A stretch of 64,000 nt of DNA from Neobacillus niacini NBRC 15566 (GTDB lineage: Bacteria; Bacillota; Bacilli; Bacillales; Cytobacillaceae): NCBI RefSeq assembly GCF_001591505.1, contig NZ_BCVA01000025.1, forward strand, positions 20,703 to 84,702, in the 5' to 3' direction. The translations under genes and the position numbers were made by a program. Under the pieces are notes generated by a model. The model did not search any database, was not told the origin of the DNA, and was given only the letters and a program-made list of their open reading frames with translations. Below, one piece after another: positions 47,146-55,855 of the stretch (position 1 is the stretch's first letter; every line of letters begins with the position of its first letter).

Positions 47146-47176
47146 CAAGGAATCCTAAAAAGGGTTCCTTGTTTTT
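47146..47176 (+). terminator. Rho-independent terminator after the CAP gene
   Basis: CAAGGAATCC pairs with GGGTTCCTTG and is followed by TTTTT. Confidence 0.85.
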
Positions 47177-47324
47177 CTGTAAAAGACAATTTAATGGCTA
47201 TTCTCATTATTATTTGGTATTTAGCTAAGAGAATGAGACGGCGACTAAATGTGGAATATAATAGAGGGTTGAATTTCAACCCTAAGCAGGTCAAGAAAAG
47301 TCCTAAAAATGGAGGGATTTACGA

Positions 47325-47693
47325 ATGCAAACAAGCCAACATTCCATCACTCATATCCAACAATGTCGTCAGCTGGCTCAGCAGTTAATTCAACAAACGC
47401 AAATGGCAAATCAGCAATATCAACAAATGCTTCAAAATGAGCAGCATAATGCACAGGTGCTTGAGCAGATGATCCAAAAAGAACGGTTGGCAGTTCAAAC
47501 GATTCAACAAAGCCTCCAAGGACATGAATTGGCGATTCAGAGATGTCAGGAAGTTATCGCTCAATGTAATCAGCTGGAAAGGGAATTGTCAGGTCAGGCA
47601 GGTTCAGTTGGATTTCAACCTCAAACGTTTGTAAATCCATCCTTCCAATCACAGCCGATGCATAGCTTTCAACATCAGACATTTCGTCAATAG
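47325..47693 (+). CDS. Gln-rich small protein, unknown function
   Basis: The 122-aa protein starts after AATGGAGGG. Residues 10-90 are Gln-rich and helical, with heptad-like hydrophobics (QLAQQLIQQTQ, MIQKERLAVQTIQQSL), suggesting a coiled coil. The tail is Gln/Phe/Ser-rich (FQPQTF, FQSQPMHSFQHQTF). It resembles spore or coat-associated small proteins of Bacillaceae in composition only. There is no signal peptide. Terminators follow. Confidence 0.7.
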   Translation: MQTSQHSITHIQQCRQLAQQLIQQTQMANQQYQQMLQNEQHNAQVLEQMIQKERLAVQTIQQSLQGHELAIQRCQEVIAQCNQLERELSGQAGSVGFQPQTFVNPSFQSQPMHSFQHQTFRQ

Positions 47694-47700
47694 CTAAAAC

Positions 47701-47766
47701 AAGAAGCGCGCTTAGGCGTGCTTCTTCTCAGATTGTCGAGAAAGGTATCTTTCTCGGCAATTTTTT
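47701..47766 (+). terminator. Two consecutive terminators
   Basis: The first hairpin is AAGAAGCGCGC/GCGTGCTTCTT (47701-47727). The second is TTGTCGAGAAAG/CTTTCTCGGCAA (47733-47760), followed by six T. Confidence 0.85.
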
Positions 47767-47783
47767 ACTTCTATGTGCATTGA

Positions 47784-48092
47784 GGACGAATTGCATGAGC
47801 AGCAGCAAGAATTTGTCCTTAATACAGGATCTTGGGGACAAATCGCGTGAGCAGCAGCAAGGATTTGTCCTTAATACAGGATCTTGGGGACAAATCGCGT
47901 GAGCAGCAAGCAAGGTATGTACCCAATACAGGGTCTTAAGGACAAATGGCCTTAGCACCAGGCAAAGATTTGTCCTCAATACAGGGACTTAAGGACAAAT
48001 CGCATGAGCGCCAAGCAAGGTATGTCCTCAATACAGGGTCTTAGGGACAAATCACCCGAGCACCAAGTAAGGATTTGTCCTCAATGGATAAA
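47784..48092. repeat. 52-bp tandem repeat array F (6 units)
   Basis: GGACAAAT (GGACGAAT in the first) occurs at 47784, 47836, 47888, 47940, 47993 and 48045, with steps of 52, 52, 52, 53 and 52 bp. The inverse arm ATTTGTCC (or variants) lies near the midpoint, about 26 bp later, within each unit. The intervening text is GAGCAGCAGCAAG and TTAATACAGGATCTTG. It lies between the Gln-rich gene and the convergent 44-aa ORF and shares arms with array D. Confidence 0.9.
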
Positions 48093-48124
48093 GGATTTGA
48101 ACCTCAAGTCTTCAATAGGTTCTT

Positions 48125-48259
48125 TTACTTATTACTACCTTTACTCTCACCCTTGTTCCCCTGACCATAACGCATATGGCCTGAATCACCTTCACCTTTT
48201 TCATTAGACTTTTTTCCGCCTAAACTTGCATTGGGATAGCTCTTCGTATTCTCATCCAT
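48125..48259 (-). CDS. Small hydrophilic protein (44 aa), unknown function
   Basis: On the minus strand GGAGGTG lies 7 bp before an ATG and opens a 44-codon ORF ending in TAA. The product starts MDENTKSYPNASLGG and is rich in Lys, Gly, Ser and Glu, with a KGEGDSGHMRYGQGNKGE stretch. Composition suggests a disordered small spore-type protein, but no family is recognised. The strong ribosome site and the codon pattern support it as a gene. Confidence 0.6.
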   Translation of the reverse strand: MDENTKSYPNASLGGKKSNEKGEGDSGHMRYGQGNKGESKGSNK

Positions 48260-48417
48260 TTTTTTCACCTCCAAAACTTTATTCTTTTCCATTTTTTAAA
48301 AATTATGTTTTAGGTTGTTTTCTGGTTACTTAGTTACATTTAATTATGGAATTTGACATGGAACGCGTTTCATCATTTACACTCAAAACAAATTACAGAA
48401 AGTGAGGAGTTCATTGC

Positions 48418-48582
48418 ATGTTTGAATTAATTTTACTTAGCTTTTTAGTCTATGTTTCGGCGTTCTATTGCTTAAAGTCATCTAAACAAGTGATAAAAGT
48501 GGAACCAATCCAATCATTTGATGACTATTTCATCGATTCTACTGTAAAAAAAACATTTACAATTAATGAACCACAATTATAA
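48418..48582 (+). CDS. Small single-pass membrane protein (54 aa), unknown function
   Basis: AGTGAGGAG lies 8-9 bp before the ATG. The first ~19 residues (MFELILLSFLVYVSAFYCL) form one membrane segment, followed by a polar tail of about 35 residues. No family is recognised. The 5' end lies close to a region with TTGACATGG at 48353 that could be part of a promoter. Confidence 0.5.
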   Translation: MFELILLSFLVYVSAFYCLKSSKQVIKVEPIQSFDDYFIDSTVKKTFTINEPQL

Positions 48583-48696
48583 AATAAAGGAATTACCTAC
48601 AAGGTTTACCAGTAGAATATTTTGTTCTGTATGAATCTAAAAAAAACGGGTATTTTACAACCAAAACATTATATTTCGAAATAATTAGGTGAGAAC

Positions 48697-49656
48697 ATGG
48701 CAAATATCAAAGACTTGGCTAAAATCGCAGGAGTATCCAAAACCACTGTTTCCCGTGTGCTAAACAATCACCCATATGTTAGTGAAGAAAAAAAGAATGC
48801 TGTTTTAAAGGCAATTCAATCGACCAATTATCAAAAAAACATCAATGCTGTTCATTTAAGCACGGGGAAAACACAGTTGATGGGAGTAGTGCTACCGTTC
48901 TCCGATCATCCATATTTTGCTCAGTTATTAAAGGGAATAGCCAAGCAAGCATTCAACCATAACTATAAATTGGTCTTATTTCAAACAGACTATATGGAAA
49001 GCAGGGAAAGAGAAGCGTTACAAATGTTAAAACAAAAACAAATCGATTCCCTCATTATTTGTTCAAGAGCGTGTGAGTTATCTGTTATTGAAGAGCATTT
49101 GCCATTTGGACAAATTGTATTATGTGAAGTTAATAAAGCGAAGAAGTTATCATCTACTTATGTTGACCACTATAAAATCTTTTTTCGTGCTTTAGAATAT
49201 TTGTACGATAAAGGTCATAGAAAAATTGGATATTGTATAGGCAGAAAAACTGGAACAAGTAGCAGTTATCGAGAGAAAGCATATAGAGATTTTGTTAAAA
49301 AATATAATATGCTATTCCAGCCCCATTACATTATTGATGAGTGCCTCTATTTCGAAGATGGTGAGAAAGTCATCAAACAATTAAAAGATATGGATACTCC
49401 GCCATCTGCATTGTTGGTGACGGGCGATCAAGTTGCAGCTGGAATCGTTACCTATTGTAAGACCCAAAATATCTCTATTCCAGATGAACTTGCCATCATT
49501 GGATTTGATAATCAACCTATTGCGAAAATGATGAATATTACCACCATAGAAATCCCACTTGAAGAGATGGGAAAAAACCTATTCTTGCAAGCAGTAAATA
49601 GTGATATCTTAAATAAGGAAATATCGGTCAAACTAATTGAAAGAGGAACAGCTTAA
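48697..49656 (+). CDS. LacI/GalR family transcriptional regulator
   Basis: The 319-aa protein has an N-terminal LacI helix-turn-helix (NIKDLAKIAGVSKTTVSRVLNN), the hinge region, and a periplasmic-binding-like effector domain (LMGVVLPFSDHPYFAQLLKGI, IIGFDNQPIAK). Its ligand and target are unknown. It resembles the B. subtilis CcpB/YkvZ-like group in size. It may control the sugar genes or the HAD phosphatase, whose start is 45 bp downstream. Confidence 0.9.
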   Translation: MANIKDLAKIAGVSKTTVSRVLNNHPYVSEEKKNAVLKAIQSTNYQKNINAVHLSTGKTQLMGVVLPFSDHPYFAQLLKGIAKQAFNHNYKLVLFQTDYMESREREALQMLKQKQIDSLIICSRACELSVIEEHLPFGQIVLCEVNKAKKLSSTYVDHYKIFFRALEYLYDKGHRKIGYCIGRKTGTSSSYREKAYRDFVKKYNMLFQPHYIIDECLYFEDGEKVIKQLKDMDTPPSALLVTGDQVAAGIVTYCKTQNISIPDELAIIGFDNQPIAKMMNITTIEIPLEEMGKNLFLQAVNSDILNKEISVKLIERGTA

Positions 49657-49701
49657 CCGCTTTTTCTTTTAAAAAAACAAAATGGAAAGTTGGAAGCAAT
49701 A

Positions 49702-50481
49702 ATGAAAGAAAGAAGTATTATATTCTTTGATATAGATGGAACTTTACTCACTCATGACAAAGAATTGCCTCTATCTACCAAAGAAGCCATTTTTAAATTA
49801 AAGGAACTAGGACATGAAGTAGCCATTGCAACCGGACGAGCTCCTTTTATGTTCGAGGATTTGCGAAAAGAATTGGATATTAACACCTTCGTTAGTTACA
49901 ATGGGCAATACGTCGTGTATAGGGGCGAAGTCTTGTATACAAACCCATTAAAGATTTCATCTCTTGAAAAGTTAACAGCAGCAGCTCTTCAAAACAATCA
50001 TCCTGTTGTCTTTATGGACCATGAGGACATGAAAGCAAATGTTCCAGAACATGCTTACATTAAGGAAAGTATTGATACCTTAAAAATTAACGTTTTCCCT
50101 ACCCATGATCCGCTTTATTACAAAGGACGGGAGCTCTATCAAACTCTCCTTTTTTGTCCAGAAGGTGAAGAAAAACAATATGAACAGGTGTATACTGATT
50201 TTGATTTTGTGAGATGGCATCCTGTTTCAGTGGATATACTCCCAAGTGGAGGATCGAAAGCTAAAGGCATTGAAAAAATAGTTGAGGCAATAAATATTCC
50301 TGCGGAACGACAATATGCCTTTGGAGACGGACTAAATGATATGGAAATGCTTTCAACTGTAACCAATAGTGTAGCAATGGGAAATGCAGAAGAAAGTGTA
50401 AAGGCAGTCGCAAAATATGTTACAAAATCAGTGGAAGACAATGGGATTACTCATGGACTTCAAATGGTTGGCCTCTTATAA
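49702..50481 (+). CDS. HAD superfamily phosphatase, Cof/YkrA-like
   Basis: The ATG at 49702 has GGAAG upstream; the in-frame TTG at 49690 is less likely. The 259-aa protein has HAD motif I DIDGTLL, motif II ATGR, the C2 cap, a conserved Lys (SKAKGIEKI) and motif IV FGDGLNDMEML. It dephosphorylates sugar phosphates or similar; the substrate is unknown. It is probably co-transcribed with the LacI regulator. Confidence 0.9.
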   Translation: MKERSIIFFDIDGTLLTHDKELPLSTKEAIFKLKELGHEVAIATGRAPFMFEDLRKELDINTFVSYNGQYVVYRGEVLYTNPLKISSLEKLTAAALQNNHPVVFMDHEDMKANVPEHAYIKESIDTLKINVFPTHDPLYYKGRELYQTLLFCPEGEEKQYEQVYTDFDFVRWHPVSVDILPSGGSKAKGIEKIVEAINIPAERQYAFGDGLNDMEMLSTVTNSVAMGNAEESVKAVAKYVTKSVEDNGITHGLQMVGLL

Positions 50482-50532
50482 CTTTTGGTTTAATTTTTTT
50501 TCAACGCAATTACTTTAATTTAAATATGATTT

Positions 50533-50576
50533 GACAAGACCCAAGTGAATAATCAGCACTTGGGCCTTGTTTTGTT
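50533..50576 (+). terminator. Rho-independent terminator after the HAD gene
   Basis: CAAGACCCAAGTG pairs with CACTTGGGCCTTG around a ~10-nt loop and is followed by TTTTG. Confidence 0.82.
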
Positions 50577-50670
50577 CGTAGTTCCGAAGAACAAAGTAAC
50601 TTATCTAATTGAAATAATTTTGTTATATTAAGATAAATAAATATATTATGGGAAGCAACGGTGCAGGAAT

Positions 50671-52428
50671 ATGAAGTTTAAACGTTTCTTAAGATTTCGC
50701 CATTTGAAAAATCAATTGTTATTCCAGAATGCTCTTAGTATCAGCCTAATCATTGGGTTGACTGCAATTATTACCTATAGTATTGCTATAAAAATTCAGA
50801 TTAATGAGGCAATTAGATATAATACTGTTATGGTCATGCAAATTAGTAAAAGTATAGATAATATGGTGGAATCCTTTAATCGTGTGATGGATGGTGTAAC
50901 TTTTAATAATGATGTACAAGTGCTATTACCAGCTGCATACGAAAATAGTAAAGAAAAAAATTTCCTAAATAAAAATTTATTATCCAAAATAACAGATGAG
51001 ACTGTCATGTTTAATGAAGTCGATCTTGTCTATCTGTATGACACTGAAGGCGTAAGGGTGAATTTTAGAAGAAGTGTCAATAACCATAACTATGAATTTC
51101 TTAATACATTACGTCCCGAACTTTACGATTCAAGTGGAAAAATCACTTGGAGCGTTGAGAAGTCTGTAATTACAGCGAATCGGGTGATTTACGATATACA
51201 CTCTTATAAAATGAAAGTCATTGGTTATCTAACAATGTCTTTGGATCAAGCATATTTACAGGAGCGGATTCAGAAATTTGATCCAACGGAAGAAAGACAT
51301 ATCATTATACTGGATAAAGAAAATAAAGTGGTTATGTCTAATTCTAATAAAAGGGAATTAAGTGCGGTTACATCATGGCTGTCTACTTCATCTAAGCCTT
51401 TAGCTAATTCCGATACCTTAATAGAAATACCGGATTCTGGGGAAATGATTATAAACAATTATCAATCTGAATTAACAGGATGGAAAATCATTTCTTTAAT
51501 AAGTATGAATGAAATTTCGGAAGGCCCTGCACTTATTGGTAAGACCATCTTTCTAATCGGAATAGTAGCGATTATTATTGGTATCATTATCATTTGGATT
51601 AGTACGAATTATATTGTCAGACCTTTAAACAAATTAAGTTTGGTGATGGATGAGGTTGAAAAAGATAACTTCAATGTACAGCTTCAAATCGACCGTTCGG
51701 ATGAGCTTGGTAGAGTTGGCGAAAGCTTTAATAGAATGATGAGTAAAATTAATAACTTGATTTCAGACATCTATCAGAAGGATATAAATGAAAAAGACGC
51801 ACAGCTAAGAGCACTTCGAGCCCAGATAAATCCACATTTTCTGTATAATACGCTAGACACAATCAATTGGATGGCACAATTTGGGAAATCAGATGAAGTT
51901 AGTAAAATGACCACCTCTTTAAGCAGGCTGTTGAAAAAAAGTATAACGAATAATGGTGAGTTCATTAGACTTGAAGAAGAGATTAATTATATTGATGATT
52001 ATATGACGATTCAAAAAATTAGGTTTCAAGATAGAATTCATTATTCTGTTAGCATTGATCCAGAGGCTAAACATTGTCTAGTTCCAAAACTGATTCTGCA
52101 GCCAATTGTTGAAAATGCTATGATCCATGGAATAGAAAAGAAAATTGGAAACGGATACTTATTTATCAATGGGAAAATTAAAGATAACAAATTACACATT
52201 GAAGTTTTAGATAATGGAGTGGGTATGGATGAAAATAAAGTCGCCGCTCTTTCCGAGGGTAGATATGTAAGTCTTGATGACAACAGAGGAACAGGAAATG
52301 GGATATTAAATGTTCAAAACCGGATTCAATTATTATTTGGTGATGATAATGGTTTAAAGATTGAAAGTAATATTAACGTGGGAACCTCGTTTGTGCTGAC
52401 TTTACCTATAAGAGGGGAGGGAATCTAA
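50671..52428 (+). CDS. YesM-type sensor histidine kinase (second system)
   Basis: The 585-aa protein has TM1 at about residues 18-40, a ~245-residue extracellular domain, TM2 (IFLIGIVAIIIGIIIIWIS), HAMP (IVRPLNKLSLVMDEV), the His motif RAQINPHFLYNTLD, and an ATPase domain with LQPIVENAMIHG, DNGVGM and GNGILNVQNRI. It is paired with the response regulator that follows immediately. It likely senses an extracellular oligosaccharide taken up by the GPH symporter. Confidence 0.92.
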   Translation: MKFKRFLRFRHLKNQLLFQNALSISLIIGLTAIITYSIAIKIQINEAIRYNTVMVMQISKSIDNMVESFNRVMDGVTFNNDVQVLLPAAYENSKEKNFLNKNLLSKITDETVMFNEVDLVYLYDTEGVRVNFRRSVNNHNYEFLNTLRPELYDSSGKITWSVEKSVITANRVIYDIHSYKMKVIGYLTMSLDQAYLQERIQKFDPTEERHIIILDKENKVVMSNSNKRELSAVTSWLSTSSKPLANSDTLIEIPDSGEMIINNYQSELTGWKIISLISMNEISEGPALIGKTIFLIGIVAIIIGIIIIWISTNYIVRPLNKLSLVMDEVEKDNFNVQLQIDRSDELGRVGESFNRMMSKINNLISDIYQKDINEKDAQLRALRAQINPHFLYNTLDTINWMAQFGKSDEVSKMTTSLSRLLKKSITNNGEFIRLEEEINYIDDYMTIQKIRFQDRIHYSVSIDPEAKHCLVPKLILQPIVENAMIHGIEKKIGNGYLFINGKIKDNKLHIEVLDNGVGMDENKVAALSEGRYVSLDDNRGTGNGILNVQNRIQLLFGDDNGLKIESNINVGTSFVLTLPIRGEGI

Positions 52429-53970
52429 ATGTTGAAAGTACTAATTATTGACGATGAACCATTTATTAGTAAAGGATTATCTGAAAAAATCGATTGGTCA
52501 GCTCTTGGCTGCGAAATTTGTGGAATGGCTTCGAATGGTTACGAAGGAAAAGAACTAATTAATCAACTTAAGCCAGATATCGTAGTGTCGGATATTGTTA
52601 TGCCGGGACATACAGGCCTAGAATTGGCGGAGTTTGTTCATCAAAATCATAAAGATATCTTAATGATTCTTTTGTCAGGATATGATGAGTTTACATTTGC
52701 TAAAGAAGCCTTTAAATATGGCGTTTTTGATTATTTACTTAAACCAACAGTCGTCGAAGAAGTAATGGTTGTGATAAAAAATGCAGTAAATACCATAGAA
52801 CAAAAAAGAGATAAAGAGAAAAATTATGAATATTTAGAAAATGCTCTTCAGGAGAGTATACCCATTATAGAACAATCTTTATTATATGAAATGACGGTTA
52901 AGGGCATAGTACCGACAAAAAATATAAATCAAAGCATCGATTTTACGCCTGGAAAAGGTGCCGTGATAACAGTAGAAATGGATAGTGAGATACAAAATGA
53001 TACGGTTACAAAATCAATCAAGGACTTATTACGAACAAAAAATATGGAAGCAAGATTTGTAACCCATAATCAACAATTTTTGGTAATACCTTCATTCTCA
53101 CTATTATTGCCAGATAAAGTGGTAGAAACACGATTAAAAGATATTGCTGAACATATATTGAGTTATTTTTCTTATGAGGATCGCATCCATGTTTCAATTG
53201 GGATTGGAGGAATGTTTACTTCTATCAATACCTTACACTCCTCTTACTTACAATCAATAAAAGCATTATCACGGAGTTATTTTGTTGGAAAAGGGAAGAT
53301 TCATATTTATTCTGAATCTAGTACGGAACATTATAACAATAATTTCTCAGCTGAATTATCGAGCTTTCTTGAAAAGTTTGAAGAATTGGAACTTGAGAAG
53401 ATACTGCTTCAAATTGAGGGACTATTCAAGGAGCTAAAATACACATTTGATAGACAGTTAGTATTAAATCTTTGCTTAGAGTTATTAATTAAATTAGGAT
53501 TGACCGTTGCAAAATGGGATAAAAATTTTTCAATGACCGTTGGGTATGAACAACTTGAACGGTGTAAAACCTTTGAACAACTACTTGAATTTATGAAGCA
53601 AACCTGTGTGAAGGTGAAAAAACATCTTTATGAAACAATGAATAAAAATAACTTAGGTGTAGTAGAGCAGGCAAAACGAATTATTGAACAACAATATGGT
53701 AATCCAGATTTAAATGCACAGTTTATTGCAGAACAACTAGATGTTAGTGTTAGTTATTTAAGCCGGACCTTTAAAAAGGATACAGGAGAAAACCTAAGTA
53801 ATTTCCTTACCGAAAAACGGATTCAGGTGGCACAAAAACTCTTAACTACTACTGATTTAAAAGCAAACGAAGTTTCAACAATGGTAGGTTTTCTTGATGC
53901 AAGATATTTTGGTCAAGTTTTTAAGAAAATTATGAGAACAACACCTTCTGAATATAAAAAATATAAGTAA
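52429..53970 (+). CDS. YesN-type response regulator with AraC domain (second system)
   Basis: The 513-aa protein has a receiver with IDDE at 7-10 and Asp55 in SDIVMPG, LLKP near 105, a long linker, and C-terminal AraC helix-turn-helix (IAEQLDVSVSYLSRTFKKD, STMVGFLDARYFGQVFKKI). It starts directly after the kinase stop, with GGGGAGGG upstream. It is expected to activate the symporter-GH31 genes. Confidence 0.93.
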   Translation: MLKVLIIDDEPFISKGLSEKIDWSALGCEICGMASNGYEGKELINQLKPDIVVSDIVMPGHTGLELAEFVHQNHKDILMILLSGYDEFTFAKEAFKYGVFDYLLKPTVVEEVMVVIKNAVNTIEQKRDKEKNYEYLENALQESIPIIEQSLLYEMTVKGIVPTKNINQSIDFTPGKGAVITVEMDSEIQNDTVTKSIKDLLRTKNMEARFVTHNQQFLVIPSFSLLLPDKVVETRLKDIAEHILSYFSYEDRIHVSIGIGGMFTSINTLHSSYLQSIKALSRSYFVGKGKIHIYSESSTEHYNNNFSAELSSFLEKFEELELEKILLQIEGLFKELKYTFDRQLVLNLCLELLIKLGLTVAKWDKNFSMTVGYEQLERCKTFEQLLEFMKQTCVKVKKHLYETMNKNNLGVVEQAKRIIEQQYGNPDLNAQFIAEQLDVSVSYLSRTFKKDTGENLSNFLTEKRIQVAQKLLTTTDLKANEVSTMVGFLDARYFGQVFKKIMRTTPSEYKKYK

Positions 53971-54011
53971 TCAAATCTTTCAACATCAAAATTTCAACTT
54001 TTCACTCATGG

Positions 54012-54047
54012 CCGTATCACATGAAATTCATGTGCTGCGGTTTTTTT
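54012..54047 (+). terminator. Rho-independent terminator after the response regulator
   Basis: CCG-x-CACATGAA pairs with TTCATGTG-x-CGG and is followed by seven T. Confidence 0.85.
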
Positions 54048-54286
54048 ATTTACGGTAGTCAACATTTTCAACAACTACATCAAAAATTTCAACATTTCTG
54101 TCTAATGATAGTTAGGTAAAATTAAAAACAAGAAAGCACTTTCAACTACTTTTGTAAGGGATTGCAATTGCAGGAGAGAATATACGAAAAGACACATTAT
54201 CGCTAATTTTTATCCCTCCAATAAACCGTTGGCTTGGGACAGGGAGAAAAGTAGTTACATTTTATGAGGAGAGAGAAGGGGATTAT
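54048..54286 (+). promoter_or_regulatory. Upstream region of the symporter gene with cre-like site
   Basis: AGAAAGCACTTTCA at 54131-54144 resembles a cre site. TTGTAAGGGATTGCAATTGCA at 54155 is a further dyad-rich stretch. GGAGAGAG before 54287 is the ribosome site. No other gene is seen in the 316 bp between stop and start. Confidence 0.45.
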
Positions 54287-55816
54287 ATGACAAACAGTAA
54301 GAAAAAGATTACCATTCCTAGAGCCATTGGTTATGGATTGACGGACATCATGGGTGGCGGTGCTTTTACCGTTATTGCCGCTTGGTTAATGTATTACTAT
54401 ACAACATTTGTGGGTTTAACTCCTGTTGAAGGTGCCTCCATTATTGCTATAGCTCGTGTGGTGGATGCCGTAGTGAGTTTATCTATCGGCAGTATCACAG
54501 ATAACTTCTTTAAATTTAAATTGGGTCGAAAGTTTGGCAGACGCCGTTTCTTCCTATTAATTGGTTCACCGTTAATGGCAACATATGTGTTGCTCTGGTT
54601 TACAGGAATGAATTATTGGTACTACTTAATCAGTTATTTGTTATTTGAAATCGTCATGGCTTTAGTGTTAATTCCGTGGGAAACGCTTCCTTCCGAAATG
54701 ACAAAGGATTTTAATGAAAGAACGAAATTATCCACAGCAAGAATGTTTATGTCTGGTACAGGTGTATTTTTAGCCACGTTTGTTCCTGGCCGTTTAATCG
54801 CTTACTTTGGTGAGGATAATGCGTATGCTTATTTTATCAATGCTGTATTTTTTGCGATACTTTTTGCAATCTGTATCTTTATCTCTTATAAAGTAACATG
54901 GGAAAAGAAGCTTACACCTGAAGAAGAAAGAGAGTTTATCGCACAATCCGGCAAATCTAAGAGTTTTGGTGAAACACTTAGTACGATTGGATCTGTTTTA
55001 AAGGAATATGGAACTACCTTGAAAATAAAAAGCTTTCGTAAACATTTAGCAATTTATTTATTATCGTTTACTGCTAAAGACGTATTTAATGCTGTATTTG
55101 TTTATTTCTGTGTGTTTGCACTTAGCATTTCATCATCCCTTGCTGCAGACTTGCTCTCACTTAGTATCATTGGGGTGCCAATTATGCTGGTAGCTGGATT
55201 CTTAATGATAAAAGTAGGCCCAGGTAATCTGTACAAAATCTCGTATTCTGTCATGCTTATCTGTTTGGGAGCGTTTTATGCAGTCTATTTAACGAAGCCT
55301 GATTCAATGGTCGTCATGCTGTTTGTAATCGCTGCATTTTATCAAGTTGGCAGAGCCATTTTGGACTTTACACCGTGGAATGTATTCCCTTTCATTCCGG
55401 ATATTGATGAAATTGTAACTAGACAAAGACGGGAAGGATTATTTGCAGCCGTTATGACATTCGCTAGAAAAACCTCTGTTGCATTGGCTACTATGGTTGT
55501 GGGACTTGTACTACAATGGGGCGGCTTTGTTGCTGGAGAAAAAACACAGACTATAGAGGCAGTTCATACAATCGTCTATACAATGGTCATTGGTGCTTCT
55601 GTACTTCTGGTTGCAGCCTTACTAGTTGTTTTCTCCTTTAAATTAAATAAACAAACTCATAAAATACTAGTCGATGAGATTGATAGATTAAAAAATAATG
55701 GTTCAAAACTGAAAGTGGATCCACAAACAAAAGAAGTGGTTGAAAATCTTACTGGTTATAAGTATGAGGATATCTGGAAGGATAATAACGATGGAAGTAA
55801 AATAAAATCTGCTTAA
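54287..55816 (+). CDS. GPH family sugar:cation symporter (MelB/XylP-like)
   Basis: The 509-aa protein has about 12 membrane helices and GPH features: GYGLTDIMGG near the N-terminus, RVVDAVVSLSIGSITDNF (the family's cation-site Asp region), GRKFGRRRFFLLIG, PWETLPSEMT and a C-terminal cytoplasmic tail. It imports a glycoside with Na+ or H+. Pairing with a GH31 gene parallels XylP-XylQ for isoprimeverose, so an alpha-xyloside is a reasonable but unproven ligand. Confidence 0.9.
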   Translation: MTNSKKKITIPRAIGYGLTDIMGGGAFTVIAAWLMYYYTTFVGLTPVEGASIIAIARVVDAVVSLSIGSITDNFFKFKLGRKFGRRRFFLLIGSPLMATYVLLWFTGMNYWYYLISYLLFEIVMALVLIPWETLPSEMTKDFNERTKLSTARMFMSGTGVFLATFVPGRLIAYFGEDNAYAYFINAVFFAILFAICIFISYKVTWEKKLTPEEEREFIAQSGKSKSFGETLSTIGSVLKEYGTTLKIKSFRKHLAIYLLSFTAKDVFNAVFVYFCVFALSISSSLAADLLSLSIIGVPIMLVAGFLMIKVGPGNLYKISYSVMLICLGAFYAVYLTKPDSMVVMLFVIAAFYQVGRAILDFTPWNVFPFIPDIDEIVTRQRREGLFAAVMTFARKTSVALATMVVGLVLQWGGFVAGEKTQTIEAVHTIVYTMVIGASVLLVAALLVVFSFKLNKQTHKILVDEIDRLKNNGSKLKVDPQTKEVVENLTGYKYEDIWKDNNDGSKIKSA

Positions 55817-55855
55817 GTTAAAGTCACTCAATAGAAAGCGTAAGGTGAAAAAATT

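Noticed and set aside
47194..47388. A 64-aa ORF on the + strand
   Set aside because: It overlaps the Gln-rich gene in another frame, has no ribosome site and gives no recognisable product.
7959..48092. The 52-bp arrays as CRISPR arrays
   Set aside because: The whole 52-bp unit is conserved, with no repeat/unique-spacer alternation, and no cas genes are present.
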